Below, piece by piece: positions 11,332 through 24,753 of a stretch of DNA of 64,000 nucleotides (its first letter is position 1; each line of letters begins with the position of its first letter). Origin of the DNA: Sepiola atlantica (taxonomy: Eukaryota > Mollusca > Cephalopoda > Sepiida > Sepiolidae). Below the pieces are notes generated by a model. That model searched no databases. It saw nothing but the letters and a program-made list of their open reading frames with translations, and had not been told where the DNA came from. The translations under genes were made by a program, and so were the position numbers. The stretch spans positions 49,017,615-49,081,614 of the forward strand of contig OY744544.1 in the NCBI GenBank assembly GCA_963556195.1, in the 5' to 3' direction.

Positions 11332-13400
11332 TTATTTTCATGTATAAACGATTACTAAAGGCTTTTAAAAATATTATATATATATATATATGCTAAAACC
11401 AGTAGTAAATAATATATATCTTTATGAGAATGATGGTTTAATGCTATCAAATGAAAATAAGCAAATCAATCATTAGAAAATTTAAAGAATCGGCTTTGAA
11501 CTAAAAATAGAAAAAATAAAAAAAGTAAATTTTATATCAAGAAAATTCTAAAGTCCATAAAAACAGACAGAACCATCACACTCAATTATTGAACAACTAT
11601 TTAATTCCATCAGTACAAGAATATTTAAGAATTTGGAAAAAGATAGAAATAATGAAAAAAAATGTATGGTTTAATCCTCCATACAATAAACAAGTGAAAA
11701 CAAAAATAAGTTAATTATTTTTTAAAACTAATTAAGTTCTTAAATTGTTATTTTTTAAAATAACAATTTTAGAAACACTTAACATGAAACACAGGTTGTG
11801 TAAAGACAATATATAAGAAATGATAAAGAAAAATCAAATATGAAAACATAATGATGTCTAATTGTAAAAGAAAATACAGACATGATTGCTATTATAAAAA
11901 TATTCTGGAAATTTTAGATGGGAATTTTATTCAAATGAGTGCAAATGCAGGTCATAAAAATTGAACAATATCCAAATATGTTTAGGAAATACTATCTCAA
12001 GGACTAAAAGCAATGGGAAATACTTTATGAACAGTGATGATAACTAATATATTAAAACAATATATATACTATTATGTTTATGTGACTTTTTATACCTTTT
12101 GAGCTGAGTAAAGAAATGACTATTAAAATCTACACCAAGGATGTTGACTTAAAAATACAAAAAATAAATGAAAGAAGAATATTTTATTTACTTCTAAAAA
12201 AAATCCACATATTTGTTTTCATATAAACTAAATATATAGCAAAGCAAATATTTCCTGTAAAAATGGATATAACATGGGAGATAAATTTTCTATTTGTAAT
12301 TTATAAGGTGCTCAGTGGCATTTTTTAATGGAGCTTGTATGGCATATTTATTATTGAACGTACTTGAGTAATTTTGATATGGTGGAGGGATATAGGAATG
12401 CAGTTATTTGCAAGTATTTGAACGTTTACGTTAAAAAAACAAAAACTTTTGTGATAATATAGTTTATGAAAACCCTTTCTTAATTTGCTTGCCTTAAAAG
12501 GTATTTTCTTTTTCATTACTTTTTTATTAAAAAAAAACATTTTTAAAAAGCAAAAGAATTGAAAGAAACTCAATTAAAACATGAAATATTTGATTTGAAA
12601 GAAATACAATTTAATGCTAATATTGATTTATCTTTTTCTACAAAATGTTCAATTTCAAATATCACATGATCATTCTCATTCTTCGGATCAAGTATGGCTG
12701 TATTTTATAAGTGGGAAAACATTTGTTGATAAAATGTATAATTGATTATTGCTTATTTTTAATCTTGTTTATTTTTATTTTGCAAATTTTGTCTTTGTAT
12801 ACACAAAAAAGAAAAATATAGAAAATTTCAAAGTGCAGAATAATTTTTTTAATGTAGAAAGAAATTAAAAATATTAATATTTGCAAAAATAAACTTTCTT
12901 GGAAAACAGACAAAACATTCTAACTTGCAACAAGGTATTTTGAAAACACCACAGCTAGTTGAGTATTTTTTGCAAAACTTGATATTTAACACCACTGAAC
13001 AACGATTATTGTAATTTCTATTTTATTCAAGTGTCAATTGAGAGTGTGATAGTTGAAGAATATTCTGGGTTGCATCACCACCACTTGCTGTTCTGCTAGA
13101 GTCAAAGAGGTGATGTCAATAATTCATTGTGGGGGAAAAACATTTCCTCGATTTTTATGAAATGTTGTTTTCATTTAATTTGACTGTATTCTTGTTTCTA
13201 TGATGTTTGTATTATGGGGTTAACTATAAGCTTTACTGGTTTATTCAGTATTTGCATAACACCTTTAGGATATGTGTGTGTTGTACATATGCATGTAGTG
13301 AGGAAGAGAGAGATTGCGTCTTTTAGATATTTTTTTTCAGTCTTTTAATTTGATGAACAAATCATTGGCTATAATGTTTGATGGATTCTAATTTTATATA
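10721..13400. other. AT-rich non-coding DNA with TA microsatellites
   Basis: Contains TA tracts at about 10907-10944, 11281-11328 and 11375-11390. No coding sequence or bordered repeat recognised. Confidence 0.55.
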
Positions 13401-13403
13401 TCC

Positions 13404-13934
13404 AGTAAAACTCCTCATATCTGGAGTGCCACATATCCGGACTCTATATTGTTGTGATATTTTTTGTTTATTTCAAATTAAGTGACATTGAAGAAACGGA
13501 AGGTAGCGAAGAAACCTGGAATGACATAGAAGAAACTATTAAAAAAGCCGCCAGTTTTATGTAAAAAAAATAATCATTTAGCTATAATGATTGCAATAAT
13601 GCATGGTAAAAAAATAAAATAAGATGAGGAAGAAATTGAGAAGAGGAAGAATCATCTTCCAACAGCGATTAAAAGCATTTATGGAATTTATTTGAATTGC
13701 ATCCATAGTTAAATTGAAGTATCACTGCATATTAAATAAATTCTTTATTAACAAAATATTTAATTGCAATTTAAATTATGTTCTTTTCTTACATTCTATG
13801 TTTACGAGTTGGTTTTATTTATTATAAAATCATTAAGAAATAAATTTTAAATGTCATTTTAATGTTATTTATTTGAATTTTTTGACCAATCCCTCATATA
13901 TAGACTCCTGGTTAAATTTAAATATGAGGTGTTG

Positions 13935-13940
<6 letters not shown>
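13404..13940 (+). mobile_element. Possible pogo/Tigger-like DNA transposon remnant
   Basis: Begins CAGTAAAACTCCTCATATC and continues with CCGGACTCT and TTGTTGTGATATT; a related start occurs at 61800. Near the right end, 13895-13940, an inverted partial match (ACCTCATAT on the opposite strand) could be the other terminal repeat. A short frame, SDIEETEGSEETWNDIEE, resembles the acidic tail region of pogo-family transposases. Too little is left to be sure; another DNA transposon group is possible. Confidence 0.35.

Positions 13941-13941
<1 letters not shown>

Positions 13942-13972
<31 letters not shown>
13942..13972. repeat. (GA)n microsatellite
   Basis: About 15 GA copies. Confidence 0.95.
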
Positions 13973-13975
<3 letters not shown>

Positions 13976-15045
13976 TTGCATACATTGAATGATTGTATAC
14001 AGCATGAACAATATGATAAACTCTATACATTTCCAATCTAAAAACCTGACTTAGTTGAATATTATGTTTGCTTTGTATGCAAAGCCAATTCCAAGACGTT
14101 CTACACATGGATGTCTTTTTAGATTTTACTTTTATATATTACACGGCTGGTGATATATTCATGTGTTGTTGTTGCTTATATCTATTTTATATTGTTCGTT
14201 TCTTCTGTTTTCTTCCAAAGTTTTGAGGCTGAAGACTGAAAACAGACTAATAGGATAGAGCTTGATCACTGACGATATAAGATTCAAATTGTAGATTGTC
14301 TGTTGCAGATGCTCAGTAGCAATTCTCTCAATAAGATTAAATTTGAATTTTGACATTCAAAATAAACGGCTGACTATAATGTTGCAAAATACTTTCTACA
14401 AGAATTTACTATTCACTGTCACAAAAAAGAGCTTATAGATAAAAACTGAAATAGAAACTGCTTTTAAATATGAACAGCTTCACTTTATCACATGTATTGG
14501 AACAGTTTAAACCATTTCTTGTTTCGAATCATTTGGTGACCATGATAAATATTTGGTGACCATGATAAATATTTGGTGACCATGATAAAGTTAAAGATCC
14601 TGTTGAAGATGACTGTGCTGCAGCTTTTGTTACTGACGATTGTCTATAGTAAGTAATGTAAACAAGTAATTATTTTGTTAATTCAAATCGATGTCTTCTT
14701 CTTCTTCTTCCTCCTCTTATCAGTGTCTGACTGAAACAGGAATGGTGAATTCTATAGACCAGATGTATTATAATACAGTCGTACCTGAAAATGAATTTGT
14801 GTGATTTTGGGCTCAATTGGAAATACTGCTCTTAATGTATGTTTATCTATATTTGCTATGAGTTGTAAGAACTATGGATACTAAGGGGGAGCTCACGAAA
14901 AGCAACAAAAATATTCATATTATATCGACTTTTTTCTGTAAGTAGAAGTTCATTAATATCTCTGTGGGGCATATAGTGCCAAGGAATTAAATTATTTTGC
15001 ATTGACAATGTATATTTTAATGTGACTTTTTCTTTATATCTCTCA

Positions 15046-15084
<39 letters not shown>

Positions 15085-16498
15085 AGGTGGTGACATGTAT
15101 GATCTTTTTTATTCATTCGTACTTTTATGTACCATGTTAAAACATATCTATTTTTTTCTTTGGCAATTAGGAAAAATTTTTGTGTGGTGAAAATCTAAAT
15201 GAAGAATTTCTGATAATGTGTCCCAATCTTTTTGTTAGTTTTCTGTGCCAGGAATCTATTCTTGCCTACATGCATGTATCGCATGGATCTGCAATAAACT
15301 CTTTGTATGGAGATAAACAATTTTAGTCATGAACAACATTTTCTGTTGTGAGTTTTTCAACTTTTGAATTTTTACATTTCCAAATAAAAGCAAGAAATTG
15401 AGTTTATTAAAAATACTAATTAAGTGTGGAAACTTTTTCAGTAACCATGTCCATTTTTTTTTTATTAAACCCACAAGCAGAGAGGAAATTCAAAGAAAAA
15501 TCATTGTGTATAAATCTAAGAGAAAGAAATATTGAATGTACAGACAAAATGGTACATATAATATTTCACTGATAATACATACCTTATTTGAGAACAACAA
15601 TTTCAGCTTTCTATCTGCTGGATAGACAAAACTAATTTGTGGACAATGTGTTTTTAAAATTTCATTTATCGGAGTTTAAAAGTTAAAAATAAAATAATTT
15701 TCTTGAATTTTGTATGAGAAGTTTTTGCAATATTTTTCTTCTATTTCTAGTTTTTTCAAAAATTGAAAAGAATAGAAAAATATTTTGCTTTATGAAAAGC
15801 GTTTTTATAAAAGAAAAATCTACATTAGAAAACAAAACGGTTGCAATTATTTTGGAGTTTAGAAAAACGACTGAAAACTGACATCTTCTGTGTCGGTTCA
15901 TTTTGTGTAAAATGGTCACTTCTTGTTATGGATATCTTCACATAGAAACACACCCATTCATCCAGATATTAATCTGTGGACAAGCAATATTATTTACTGA
16001 GACATTTCTTTTAAGAATTTTCTTTTAGATATCTTTTGGATGTCACTAAATTTTGCAGAGAACATGAAGGAAGCCTGATTCCTATCACAACTAAAATTAA
16101 TTTCTCTATAAAAATTAAGTGCCATAAATAAATGTGCATGTATGTGATACGCAAAAAAAAAAAGATGGGAAATTTCAAATTATCATGTAAAAAATACAAA
16201 AAATGTTAATGCATTGTCAATTTTGTAATCTCATTCAACCATGGGAATCCGTAAAAACCACATGGTTTATTTTATTAAGACAGTCTCTATAACAATAGTT
16301 AAAGCATTTCATGTTTGTACATACGTTATCACTTTCACACACATTTAAAAAAAAGAAGCCCATCCAAACAGCAAAGTGGTGATTTGTTAATAATTTGATG
16401 CAGCTAAAGTAAAAAAAAAAAATCCGACTTTAACCATTATAAAATGAATTGCTCCAAAATCAAATTACGTCATCGCGCTGACTAAAATAGTGCTGTTG
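13973..16498. other. AT-rich non-coding DNA
   Basis: Apart from the 20-bp triplication at 14531-14590 and a TA tract at about 15049-15081, no gene or bordered element recognised. Confidence 0.5.
14531..14590 (+). repeat. Three tandem copies of a 20-bp unit
   Basis: The unit ATTTGGTGACCATGATAAAT occurs three times in a row, the last copy with one change at its final base; a very recent local duplication. Confidence 0.95.
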
Positions 16499-16504
16499 TA
16501 AATA

Positions 16505-17162
16505 CGGTGCAATTTTAGTATAAGGGCGATGCAGTTAATTATTTTCATGTAAAAGCATTATTTTGTACTTACTCAGTCATAGTTTATTTCTCACGGCACG
16601 AAAAAGAATTTAAAAATATCAAGCAGAACTTTAATTAGAACGATTTTTCCATTTCGATGTACAACCTGTATTCGCGGCCGAGCCAACATTTTGGGTGTGA
16701 GCGGTCGATAGAATAGCCAAGGGCATTAACTCCGTTTTTATTGTTAGGATTTTAAAAAGAAAGAAATACATAAGCAATAATAATAAAATATATATTTATT
16801 AAATTAAAAAATAGAAACTTAAATAATTATTTTTAATTTGTTCACAGGGATACTTTCCACGATATAATTTTCTTGTTTTTTTTTTTTCATATTTACATGG
16901 TAACTGGGTATTTCGCGACACTTATCTGCCCTTAGTTAGCTATTCCAAGCTATTCCATCAACCGGCCACTCCCAAAATGGCAGCGAGTCGACGTTTCATA
17001 CCGCCCTTATGGAAATAGAAAAATCGTTCTAATTAAAGTTCTGCTTGATATTTTTAAATTCTTTTTCGTGCCGTGAAAGATAAACTATGACTGAGTAAGT
17101 ACAAAATAATGCTTTTACATGAAAATAATTAACTGCATCGCCCTTATACTAAAATTGCACCG
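16505..17162. mobile_element. 658-bp fold-back DNA element with long TIRs and TAAATA duplication
   Basis: Left arm 16505-16657 and right arm 17010-17162 are inverted copies with only a handful of mismatches, starting CGGTGCAATTTTAGTATAAG on each strand. Weaker inverted similarity continues inward (ATTTTGGGTGTGAGCGGTCG against ATTTTGGGAGTGGCCGGTTG), leaving a short AT-rich centre. The six bases TAAATA flank both ends (16499-16504 and 17163-17168), a convincing target-site duplication, although a TA-only duplication embedded in it cannot be excluded. No transposase is encoded, so it is non-autonomous. Superfamily not assigned. Confidence 0.85.
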
Positions 17163-17168
17163 TAAATA

Positions 17169-18424
17169 CATTTCAAAAAATGACATTCGTTTATTGATTT
17201 GAAGAATATTTAGCTGACAATAATTTTTATGGTAAAAGAAATATTCGTTCTATTTATGGCAATGACAAGAGTATTAAAAAAAATAGTATTGATCCTGAGA
17301 ATATTTAAAAAACAAACATTATTAAGAGTAAATTATACAGATTGATGTAGAAAGCACCGTGGGATTTCCACAGGTTCCTGCTAGTACATAATGATTCTTT
17401 TTAATAAAACTATGAAATTAACACTAAATTATAAATGAGTTAAGGATTAAAAATGGGCATTTTTTGCATAAATAAAAACATTCTGATTTATTTGAATTTC
17501 TTAAAACAAAGATATATCAATAAGAGAATGCTTTAGATATTATCTTTCAGATTAATCGACTTTCAAATAAACTTTTGCAAAGTTTTGGTAAAAAAATCAG
17601 CGTATATAAACATATATTTATAATTAGTAGTCAATTATTTTTCTTTGCAGGATTTATTAAAGTCATATGTAATTTTGTATGTCACAACCAAAGTCACTTT
17701 TTATAAATTCTCATCTTTTTTTCTCTTTCTAAATATTTTGCTCATATTTTATTTGTGATTTTCTTTCGTCTCAAGTCAGTTTCATTTCCCTGTTTTCATA
17801 AGTTTTTCTATTTAAAACAACTCAGCTCAGACTCGTTTACAGATGGATTTTCTGCAAACAATATTCATAGATTTTACTAGACACCAATTATAATCGTTGC
17901 GTATAAAGATATTTCAAATCCAGTTTATTGATCCATTGGACGTATTTCAAAATATTTTTATATTAGTACTCTTTTCACTACCTACTTATGTCTGGCTGAA
18001 CAAACCTTCTCTTCATTCATGTTACAGTCATGAAAACCATTGAATGTTTTGAACTCAGTTTACTGCACCATTTGTGCTTTTCCATTTTTTAAATTCATTA
18101 AGAACCAGCCGAATAGCTGTCCTCGATTGATATGCTGCAAGTTAATAATAACATTCATGAACAGAACAGTTTTGCACCACTTTTATGACCCCTTACGAAC
18201 ATTACAATCAAGATATATACCATACCAAACTTTGTCTAGAGTCTTTATTCCAATTTTCATCAAAATCCATTAAATGGTTTTAATTCGAGAAAAATACCTT
18301 AAATTTGGGTCTTAAGCAATTGAAATTCAGAGAATCTTTTTGAAGCGATAGCTCGCTGGCAAAACCAGTGAGTATATTAATAATGTTGTTAGAATTTATT
18401 ATGTCTTAGTTCTATTGAAATTTC
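17169..18424. other. AT-rich non-coding DNA
   Basis: No gene recognised. The stretch 18060-18300 (CATACCAAACTTTGTCTAGA, TTTTCATCAAAATCCATTAA) has the flavour of a dispersed invertebrate repeat but has no visible borders. Confidence 0.45.
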
Positions 18425-18835
18425 ACTGGTACAACTGTCGCAGGCAGTACAACCGCCACTCCCTTGGTAACAAACCACACCTTTTTGTGACACCTAAACA
18501 TCCTGCTTTAAAAACAAAATCGGATGTTAATTCTGCAGCCTGTGAAAGCACCAATTTAATAGTCAGACAACAGAAAGCCGCCCCCCCCGCTCCTCCAGCC
18601 TGATACACTATCAAGATCAAAGTGTACTATCTGTTTTTGCTCTCAGGTACTGTGTCAATTTTTATTCAGATATCAGCTCATATCCAATCAGATGTATTTA
18701 TTTTTCTCTTGCAGAACAACTTAATTTGTTCTTTCACTTTTGCTATTGATTCAGGATGCTCTCAAAAATGAATTAACATCTGATTGTTACAAAGGGAGTG
18801 GCAATTGTACCACCTGCATCACAATTATAATATGA
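18425..18835. mobile_element. ~410-bp element with ~50-bp inverted ends
   Basis: The left end 18425-18475 (CAGGCAGTACAACCGCCACT, CCCTTGGTAACAA) recurs inverted at 18785-18835 as CAGGTGGTACAATTGCCACT and CCCTTTGTAACAA. The interior has no transposase. A MITE-like, non-autonomous DNA transposon is the simplest reading; the target duplication is unclear. Confidence 0.6.
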
Positions 18836-18839
18836 TTAC

Positions 18840-20055
18840 TGCATATAGTAATAATCGTTAATTAGCGTGAACCATGGAAATTCCACAGTTATATTCGTCA
18901 TCTGTTATATATTGCTTCCGTGCATTCTATGGATATCAGGTGTGAACACAGCCCCCACATTATTATTATTGTTATTATTGTACCACTTGTTCAAACTGAA
19001 ACATACTTATCTGGTTAATGTAGTTTCATAATATATCTGGTTATGAGGGTCTATCTCCAAAACCCTTGTAGGAGTTTGTGACATAGTTCCATTCTATGGT
19101 CGCCTGCACGAATGCAGACTCCATTGTACCATCTTTGGATTGTACAGATACTACACGTTTATCCTCGTCCGAAGGCCAAGAAAGTGTATTTTAGTTCAAG
19201 TTTCACGTTTGACACAACAGAATCATCAGATGAAATTTTAAAATTACTGTTTTTCATCAGGCGATCCCGTCTTTTAAAAAATGGGTGGAAAGTTATAATA
19301 TACATCCGAACATGAAATCACTTTAGCGTATTATTATATAGATATTTGGTTTTCTGTTCTGTAAGGGATATACTTCCAGATTATTGTTCTTTCTCACCTG
19401 GCACACGTGATTCAGGGAGAACAGTAGACAGGGAACATACAATTTATTATTACTTACAGAAACATCATAAGAAAACGTGTTGTTAATAATAATTTTAATA
19501 ATAATAACTTCACCCATCATCTTATTGTTGTGTCTATTCAGTCAGAACAATAAACAATTGTTTTTAAAGGTTTAACGGTTTGAAAGTACACAATTTTACT
19601 AATTGAATTGAAAAGTAGCTGTATCGAACCGGCTTTGTCCGGGAGTCTTTTTACTTTTAGTTTTCTTTCACTTTTTTTTATCATATTATTATTAATTAAA
19701 AATAATAATTTGATTTTGAAAGTTAAATTCAATTATTGCAGTCTTTAAATTATTCATTTAACAAAATTGTTATAAAATTATAACTAATTTAATGTTAAGG
19801 TAAGTTGCTTTAATATCTATTTATAAAATTATTGGATGCTTCCCAAATTTTTAATCGTTTTAATACTTAAGAATTTGATAAGAATTCTGGAGTCAGGAAT
19901 GACTTTCTATTCGACAGTTTAAATGCTTTTAAATTCCTTTAAAATTTTGAAGGGTCACAAAGTAATTCCTTTTTTCTTTTAACTATTAACAAAAGATTAA
20001 ACTTTCTGACTTGTTTACAAAGAAAACTAAATGCTTTTATGGTGGATTTAATTAA
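18840..20055. other. AT-rich non-coding DNA
   Basis: No gene recognised; short ATT/ATTG runs near 18960-18980. Confidence 0.45.
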
Positions 20056-20059
20056 AAAA

Positions 20060-20220
20060 AATTTTTTTGAATAGGATTTTTAAAATTTCGTCTTATTTTA
20101 CGCTATTTTACTTTTGATTTCAATAAATATTCGACTAATAATAAATAAAAAATATTAATCCAATTCTTGTAGTTGTGAGAAAACACACACAGGCACACCT
20201 AAAGTTGTCTCATAATTTTA
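20060..20220. repeat. Dispersed repeat copy, partner at 62360-62495
   Basis: Both regions share, in order, an AT-rich block with GGATTTT and AAAATTT, a TTCAATAAATA segment, a CA-rich run and a final AGTTGTCT. The right border at AGTTGTCT looks sharp in both. The family is unidentified; an LTR fragment is possible. An ATG-initiated frame of 112 codons on the minus strand (20210-20548) ends exactly here and has a hydrophobic C-terminal segment, but nothing else supports it as a gene. Confidence 0.4.
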
Positions 20221-20894
20221 TTGAGAATTTGTTATTTTTTTCTTTTTGTAAAATAAAAAGTAAATAGATAAAATATAAACATAGAAATATGAAAACAATT
20301 TTAAATAATTTCAAACATTTTTCATGATTGGTTTTCCTCAATTCTTTAATTTTTACTTGTGTTGCTTTTGGGTGAATATGATACCATTTTGACGATTTCT
20401 CTGTTACACCTCTGGGCTTAAAAGGGTTTAAATATTTTTTTTCTGATTTTTGAGCTTTTTGATTCTCAACCTCATTTGTGAATTCTAACATCGGCATAAG
20501 TACACAATTTTTGTTGTTGTTGCTTTTGAAGTCATTTTCTGGGCACATTTTTTAAGGAACTTTTAAAAGAAATCCAAAATGTTTTAATCCAACAAATGAA
20601 TAACGTGTATTTCTTGTCACAAACTTTTGACAATTTCCTCTTTGTAATTTTTGATCTCTTGGTGAATTTTTGCAAAAAAAAAACCTTTGTAAAAAATAAA
20701 AATAAAATCTAAAAAATATATATAAAAATGATCTTCAGTTTTCCATTGAACATAGCAGCTCTTTCAGACTGGATGGTTAGATGCGATTCTGATCTCGCTA
20801 TACATAAAAAAAAGAGCATGGTCGACCTGTAGCAACTGAGCATTCTTGAAGCGGTGAGTAAGCTCTTTTCAAAGCTCTTGCTTAAACAGTTTAT

Positions 20895-21120
20895 TAAATG
20901 GGTGTGCCTCTCGGTTATCTCGGAATGCCAAAGTGGTTTTTAGATCTGATAGATATAATCTTTTCTGCACAACGATTTCAGAAAAAATGTGCCAAACAAC
21001 GGGTAGCACTCTATCAGGTTTTTAGGGGCCTGACTAAAGCTGTTAATAGAGCAAAGTTGGATTCCCACCCGGATTCGTCACAATGCTTAAACAACTTCAT
21101 CAGGACATGACAGCACGCTT
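20895..21120 (+). pseudogene. LINE reverse transcriptase fragment
   Basis: The plus strand encodes DIIFSAQRFQKKCAKQRVAL, YQVF and LTKAVNRAKL, followed in another frame by LKQLHQDMTA. These correspond to the region before and around RT motif A in non-LTR reverse transcriptases (the block usually ends in DLTKAFD). The catalytic aspartate block is degraded and frameshifts split the copy. Neighbouring sequence on both sides is not recognisable as the same element, so this is a small relic. Confidence 0.6.
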
Positions 21121-22297
21121 CTACTTTGGTGCTGCCTTTCTTTGGATAAATAGTCATCACTAATGGTGTTAAATGGAGTGACATAATTGGATAGACGTTG
21201 TTCTCTGTATATTTGTAATGAGCCTCACCTATGCTTTTCATGCTTGTAATGTTGGGGTTCTTATACGTATCTAAACCACCAACAGGATTTTCAATCCTGC
21301 TTGCTTCAATGCAAATCCAAGACTTTCTAAACGCTTGCATGGGAGCCAACGAATAAAATAAAACTATGAATGTGACAACCCAGGAGGGTGTTTCCAATTT
21401 TCCCTAGACACATATGTGCAGGGTAAATTGAATATACGCTACAACTAATATCCACTCTCCACCAAATATGAATTTCCTAAACAAAATAACCCTTTCCTTC
21501 ATAAATTTTTGTAACTTGCAAATACATAATCTATGACCATTAATTGTCTCGATGGGGCTTTTGGCTGTGTGAGCAATCAACAACATCCTCACTTATAACA
21601 GGCATTATGTATGGGGACATCACATGACAACAAAAGGGGACTATTTAAGTCTAAGTTGTGCACTCTCCCAAGTGATATACAAAGTGAAACTTATCGGATC
21701 CATCTTCAATCAGTCTTCCAGCAACATCCACTCAGATTGTATCCATTCGAAATTTCCGAACATAGGCTTCTTTTGAACTACCTGGTTTCTTCCACCCTTC
21801 AAAAATCAGTCTTCGCCATTACTACCAGTTCTCCCTGGTCTTCGTCCTGGAGAGATCCGTCCAGTTCTCAAATGAACCAAAATCTCTGGTTAGTTCCCAT
21901 TACTGTACTCTTTTTGTGTTTCCTAAAATCTCTACCTATTTAAAATCTAAAAAAAAATGTTAACACTGGTTTTCTTTCTATGTCAAATAATTCATTCTTA
22001 GTATAATATCATGATCCAATCCATATTGTATCAATCTTTAGCTTTCATTCAATATATCAGTAAACACTCTATGTAACTAAATTACAGGTGTGAGTGTAAG
22101 ACCGTTGGATCTCCCACTCATGCCCGTAGTTAAAAAATAAATAAATATCACATAGTTACTGATCTTATTTACTGGTTTCAACTATTGTATTCGCTCCCAG
22201 ACCACCTACATCAACTTATTCTAACTTTTTTTCAATATTATAGATATTATTTAATTTTATTGATTCATGTAAAAGTTTTTAAGAAGGTTACCTTACC
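21121..22297. other. Unassigned sequence before the LTR element
   Basis: Open frames of 60-127 codons occur on both strands but none shows a domain I recognise. A short A-rich tail with AAATAAATAAATA at 22135-22147 may mark the end of a retroposed fragment. Confidence 0.4.
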
Positions 22298-22303
22298 TAT
22301 ACA

Positions 22304-22488
22304 GACTACTTGAACTCTTCCACTCACCATAAATACTGGGAGCGCATACTTCTCAGTGTTGGAACCACACCAGTCAAGACTGACGTACAACCACTCTTGT
22401 TCTCCGTTGTATTATACTTTTTTCTATATACTTGTTTTCTCTAAACTCTGAGTTCGTGTTTTCCTTCCGGACCCTTTACAGGCCCACA
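22304..22488 (+). repeat. 5' LTR of the gypsy-type element
   Basis: Matches the 3' LTR over nearly its full length with scattered substitutions and small indels; ends GGCCCACA. A CATAAATA segment may act as a TATA box. Confidence 0.75.
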
Positions 22489-22493
22489 CCAAT

Positions 22494-22514
22494 TGGTGAC
22501 GTGGGATTTCGAAC
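22494..22514 (+). other. Probable tRNA primer-binding site
   Basis: Begins TGGTGACGTGGGATTTCG five bases inside the left LTR end. Its complement ends in CCA and carries a TTCGAA-like T-arm, as expected for pairing with a tRNA 3' end. The tRNA identity is uncertain. Confidence 0.55.
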
Positions 22515-23077
22515 TTACACTGCCACAACAACTGGCGATGAGGTATGGTAAGAGATTCTGGTGAACCTTAAAATGGACACCACAACTGGCGACGAAGTAT
22601 ATTAAGTTTTTTTTTAAACCTTAAAATGGACCAACGGGAAGAAATCAAGGGCAAATTCACCCGACAACATCCTAGTTCTAAAAACTGGCTTTACTGGCAG
22701 ACAAAAAAGAAGAAAAAAACACATAAAATACCAACTTATTTTCTCTCAAAGAAGAAAGTTCAGTGATTTTTTTTATTTGCTATTCCAGCACTGTATTAAT
22801 TTTTAACAAGAAGAGAATGCATGATAGTTTCTTTTCTCTCCAAAAGAGAAAAGTCCTGCCGGCGAAAGAAAAAATTAAAACCATATTTTTTTTGTGTTGA
22901 CCGCATATTCTGCGGTTATGTGAGAAGCGTACTAAAAACAAAGTGAGTTTTTTTTTGCTCGGGAAAAAAAAAATCTTCCATACCCTCTCTCTTTTTACAA
23001 CTAAAATTAAGTTTAGCAACGTAATATAAAATAAAGAACTTCTAAAAAGCCGTACGCTATAAAGATACGTTTAAAAC

Positions 23078-24468
23078 ATGGAATACTTTAAAGCAACTTT
23101 AACAGAACTCGTAAAATTCTAAATGGAACAGCAACAGAAAGCTGAAGAAAGATTTAAAAAACTACTAGAAAAAAAAAGAAACCAACGAGAGACTACAGAA
23201 AACAGAAGAAAGACTTTAGGAACAAAAAAAGGAGCCAACAAAAAACTACTGGAACAAAAAAAAAAGCCGACGAAATGTTACTAAAAACAGAAGAAGGACT
23301 TCTGGAACGAAATAAAAAAATCGAAAGATTACTACAAACAATGTTGAACAGGGGTCAAAGTAATGAAAACGATAATGCTTTTTCTCAGAATGCCGTTTGG
23401 AGTAAATTGACAATTTCACTTATTCTCCAAACGAGGATAAACCCTTCGCTTCATATTTCAGAAGGTATGAGGATCTATACAAAATAGATTGTGAAAATTG
23501 GTCAAACTCTAAAAAAGTTTGCCCACTGCTCAGAAAATAAGGGACCACCAAACATACTAAATTCGTGGACTATATTTTACCCTGAAAAACGAGCGTCTTG
23601 ACTTTTTCTGAAGCTTTTTATCTTTTGATAGAATTATTTAGCCCTAAGACTTCTCTTTCCACCGTTTGTGGAAAACGGTGGAAGTGTTTGAATTTAGTCA
23701 AAAAAGATGGCGAAAACTATGCAACGTTTGGTCAATGGTTAATAAACACTGTGATGATTTAAAATTAGCTGAACTAAGCGCGGATAACTTTAAATGTTTA
23801 ATTTTCATGCAAGGACTTATATCAGGAAAAGACGCAGAAATCAGACGTAGGGTTCTAAACAAGTTAGAAAGTGAACCAAATTTAACATTACAGAAATTAG
23901 CCTAAGACTGCCAGAGATTTGTAAGTGTTAAACAAGATTCGAAAGACATTGAAGAGTCGGTCATTGCGCACATAAGAACTCTCCTTCAAAAATAACTCAA
24001 AACAAAAAGAGGGATCATTTTCAAGCTCCTACAAAAACAAGCTAGCCCAATAAAAACAGGATAAATTACTGCTTAATCCCTGTTTCTGTTGTGGTAAGGG
24101 ATTTCCCACACCGTTTTAAAACCTGTCTAACTTGTAATAAAGTCAGACACAAGAGTTCACATTGCAGAACGAATAGAGGAAATAAAACTCGGGTTAAATC
24201 TACAAAAACGAACGAACAGGACGGCAGAATTATAAGGAAATATGTACAAGTTAAAATCCTGAATAAAAACGTAAAATTACAATTGGATTCTTGTTCAGAC
24301 GTGTCGATTATCAACATGTATACATGGAGAAGGTTGGATAAACCGATCTTGCTAAGAAGCAACAAAATAGCCAGAACAGTGACTGGTGAAAAAATTAAAT
24401 TTGAGGGTGAAATTATTACCGACATTACTTTAAACAGAACTACCAAAAACGTAAAATTGTTTGTATAA
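23078..24468 (+). pseudogene. gag-protease remnant of the gypsy-type element
   Basis: After an ATG at 23078 (MEYFKATLTELVKF) comes a charged coiled-coil stretch rich in Glu, Lys and Gln. A gag-like segment at 23666-23905 contains WSMVNKHCDDLKLAEL and CLIFMQGLISGKDAEIRRR. A retroviral-type zinc knuckle follows at about 24121-24165 (CLTCNKVRHKSSHC, spacing C-x2-C-x4-H-x4-C), then an aspartic protease start, QLDSCSDVSIIN, where the family motif is DTG/DSG plus S. The change to DSCS would probably abolish catalysis. Several stops and frameshifts separate the parts, so no functional protein can be made. Gag packages the element RNA and the protease would cut the polyprotein in related intact elements. 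Confidence 0.7.
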
Positions 24469-24753
24469 AAAATACCAACAATTTATTTGGCACGCACTTA
24501 ATGTAGCGGTTCAACTTATGGGGGTTACCAACCAACATTTTTGGACCCAAAATAAAAAATCTGACGACCGAGTCAGACAATCGAAGGAAGGAATTTGTTT
24601 AAACCATTAAAATCGTATGAAATGGTCTCAAAATCAGTTGTCAGCAGAAATTAAAGCACATAAGGACACAAAATTCACGCTGCAAATAGCTAACACAAAA
24701 CTGAAAGAAATTAAGTCAAATTCTTTGGATAACCAGTTAAAGGGAGTGAACTC

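Noticed and set aside
20210..20548. 112-codon minus-strand frame with ATG and hydrophobic C-terminus
   Set aside because: No homology recognised, AT-rich, and its end coincides with a dispersed repeat border; not enough to call a gene.
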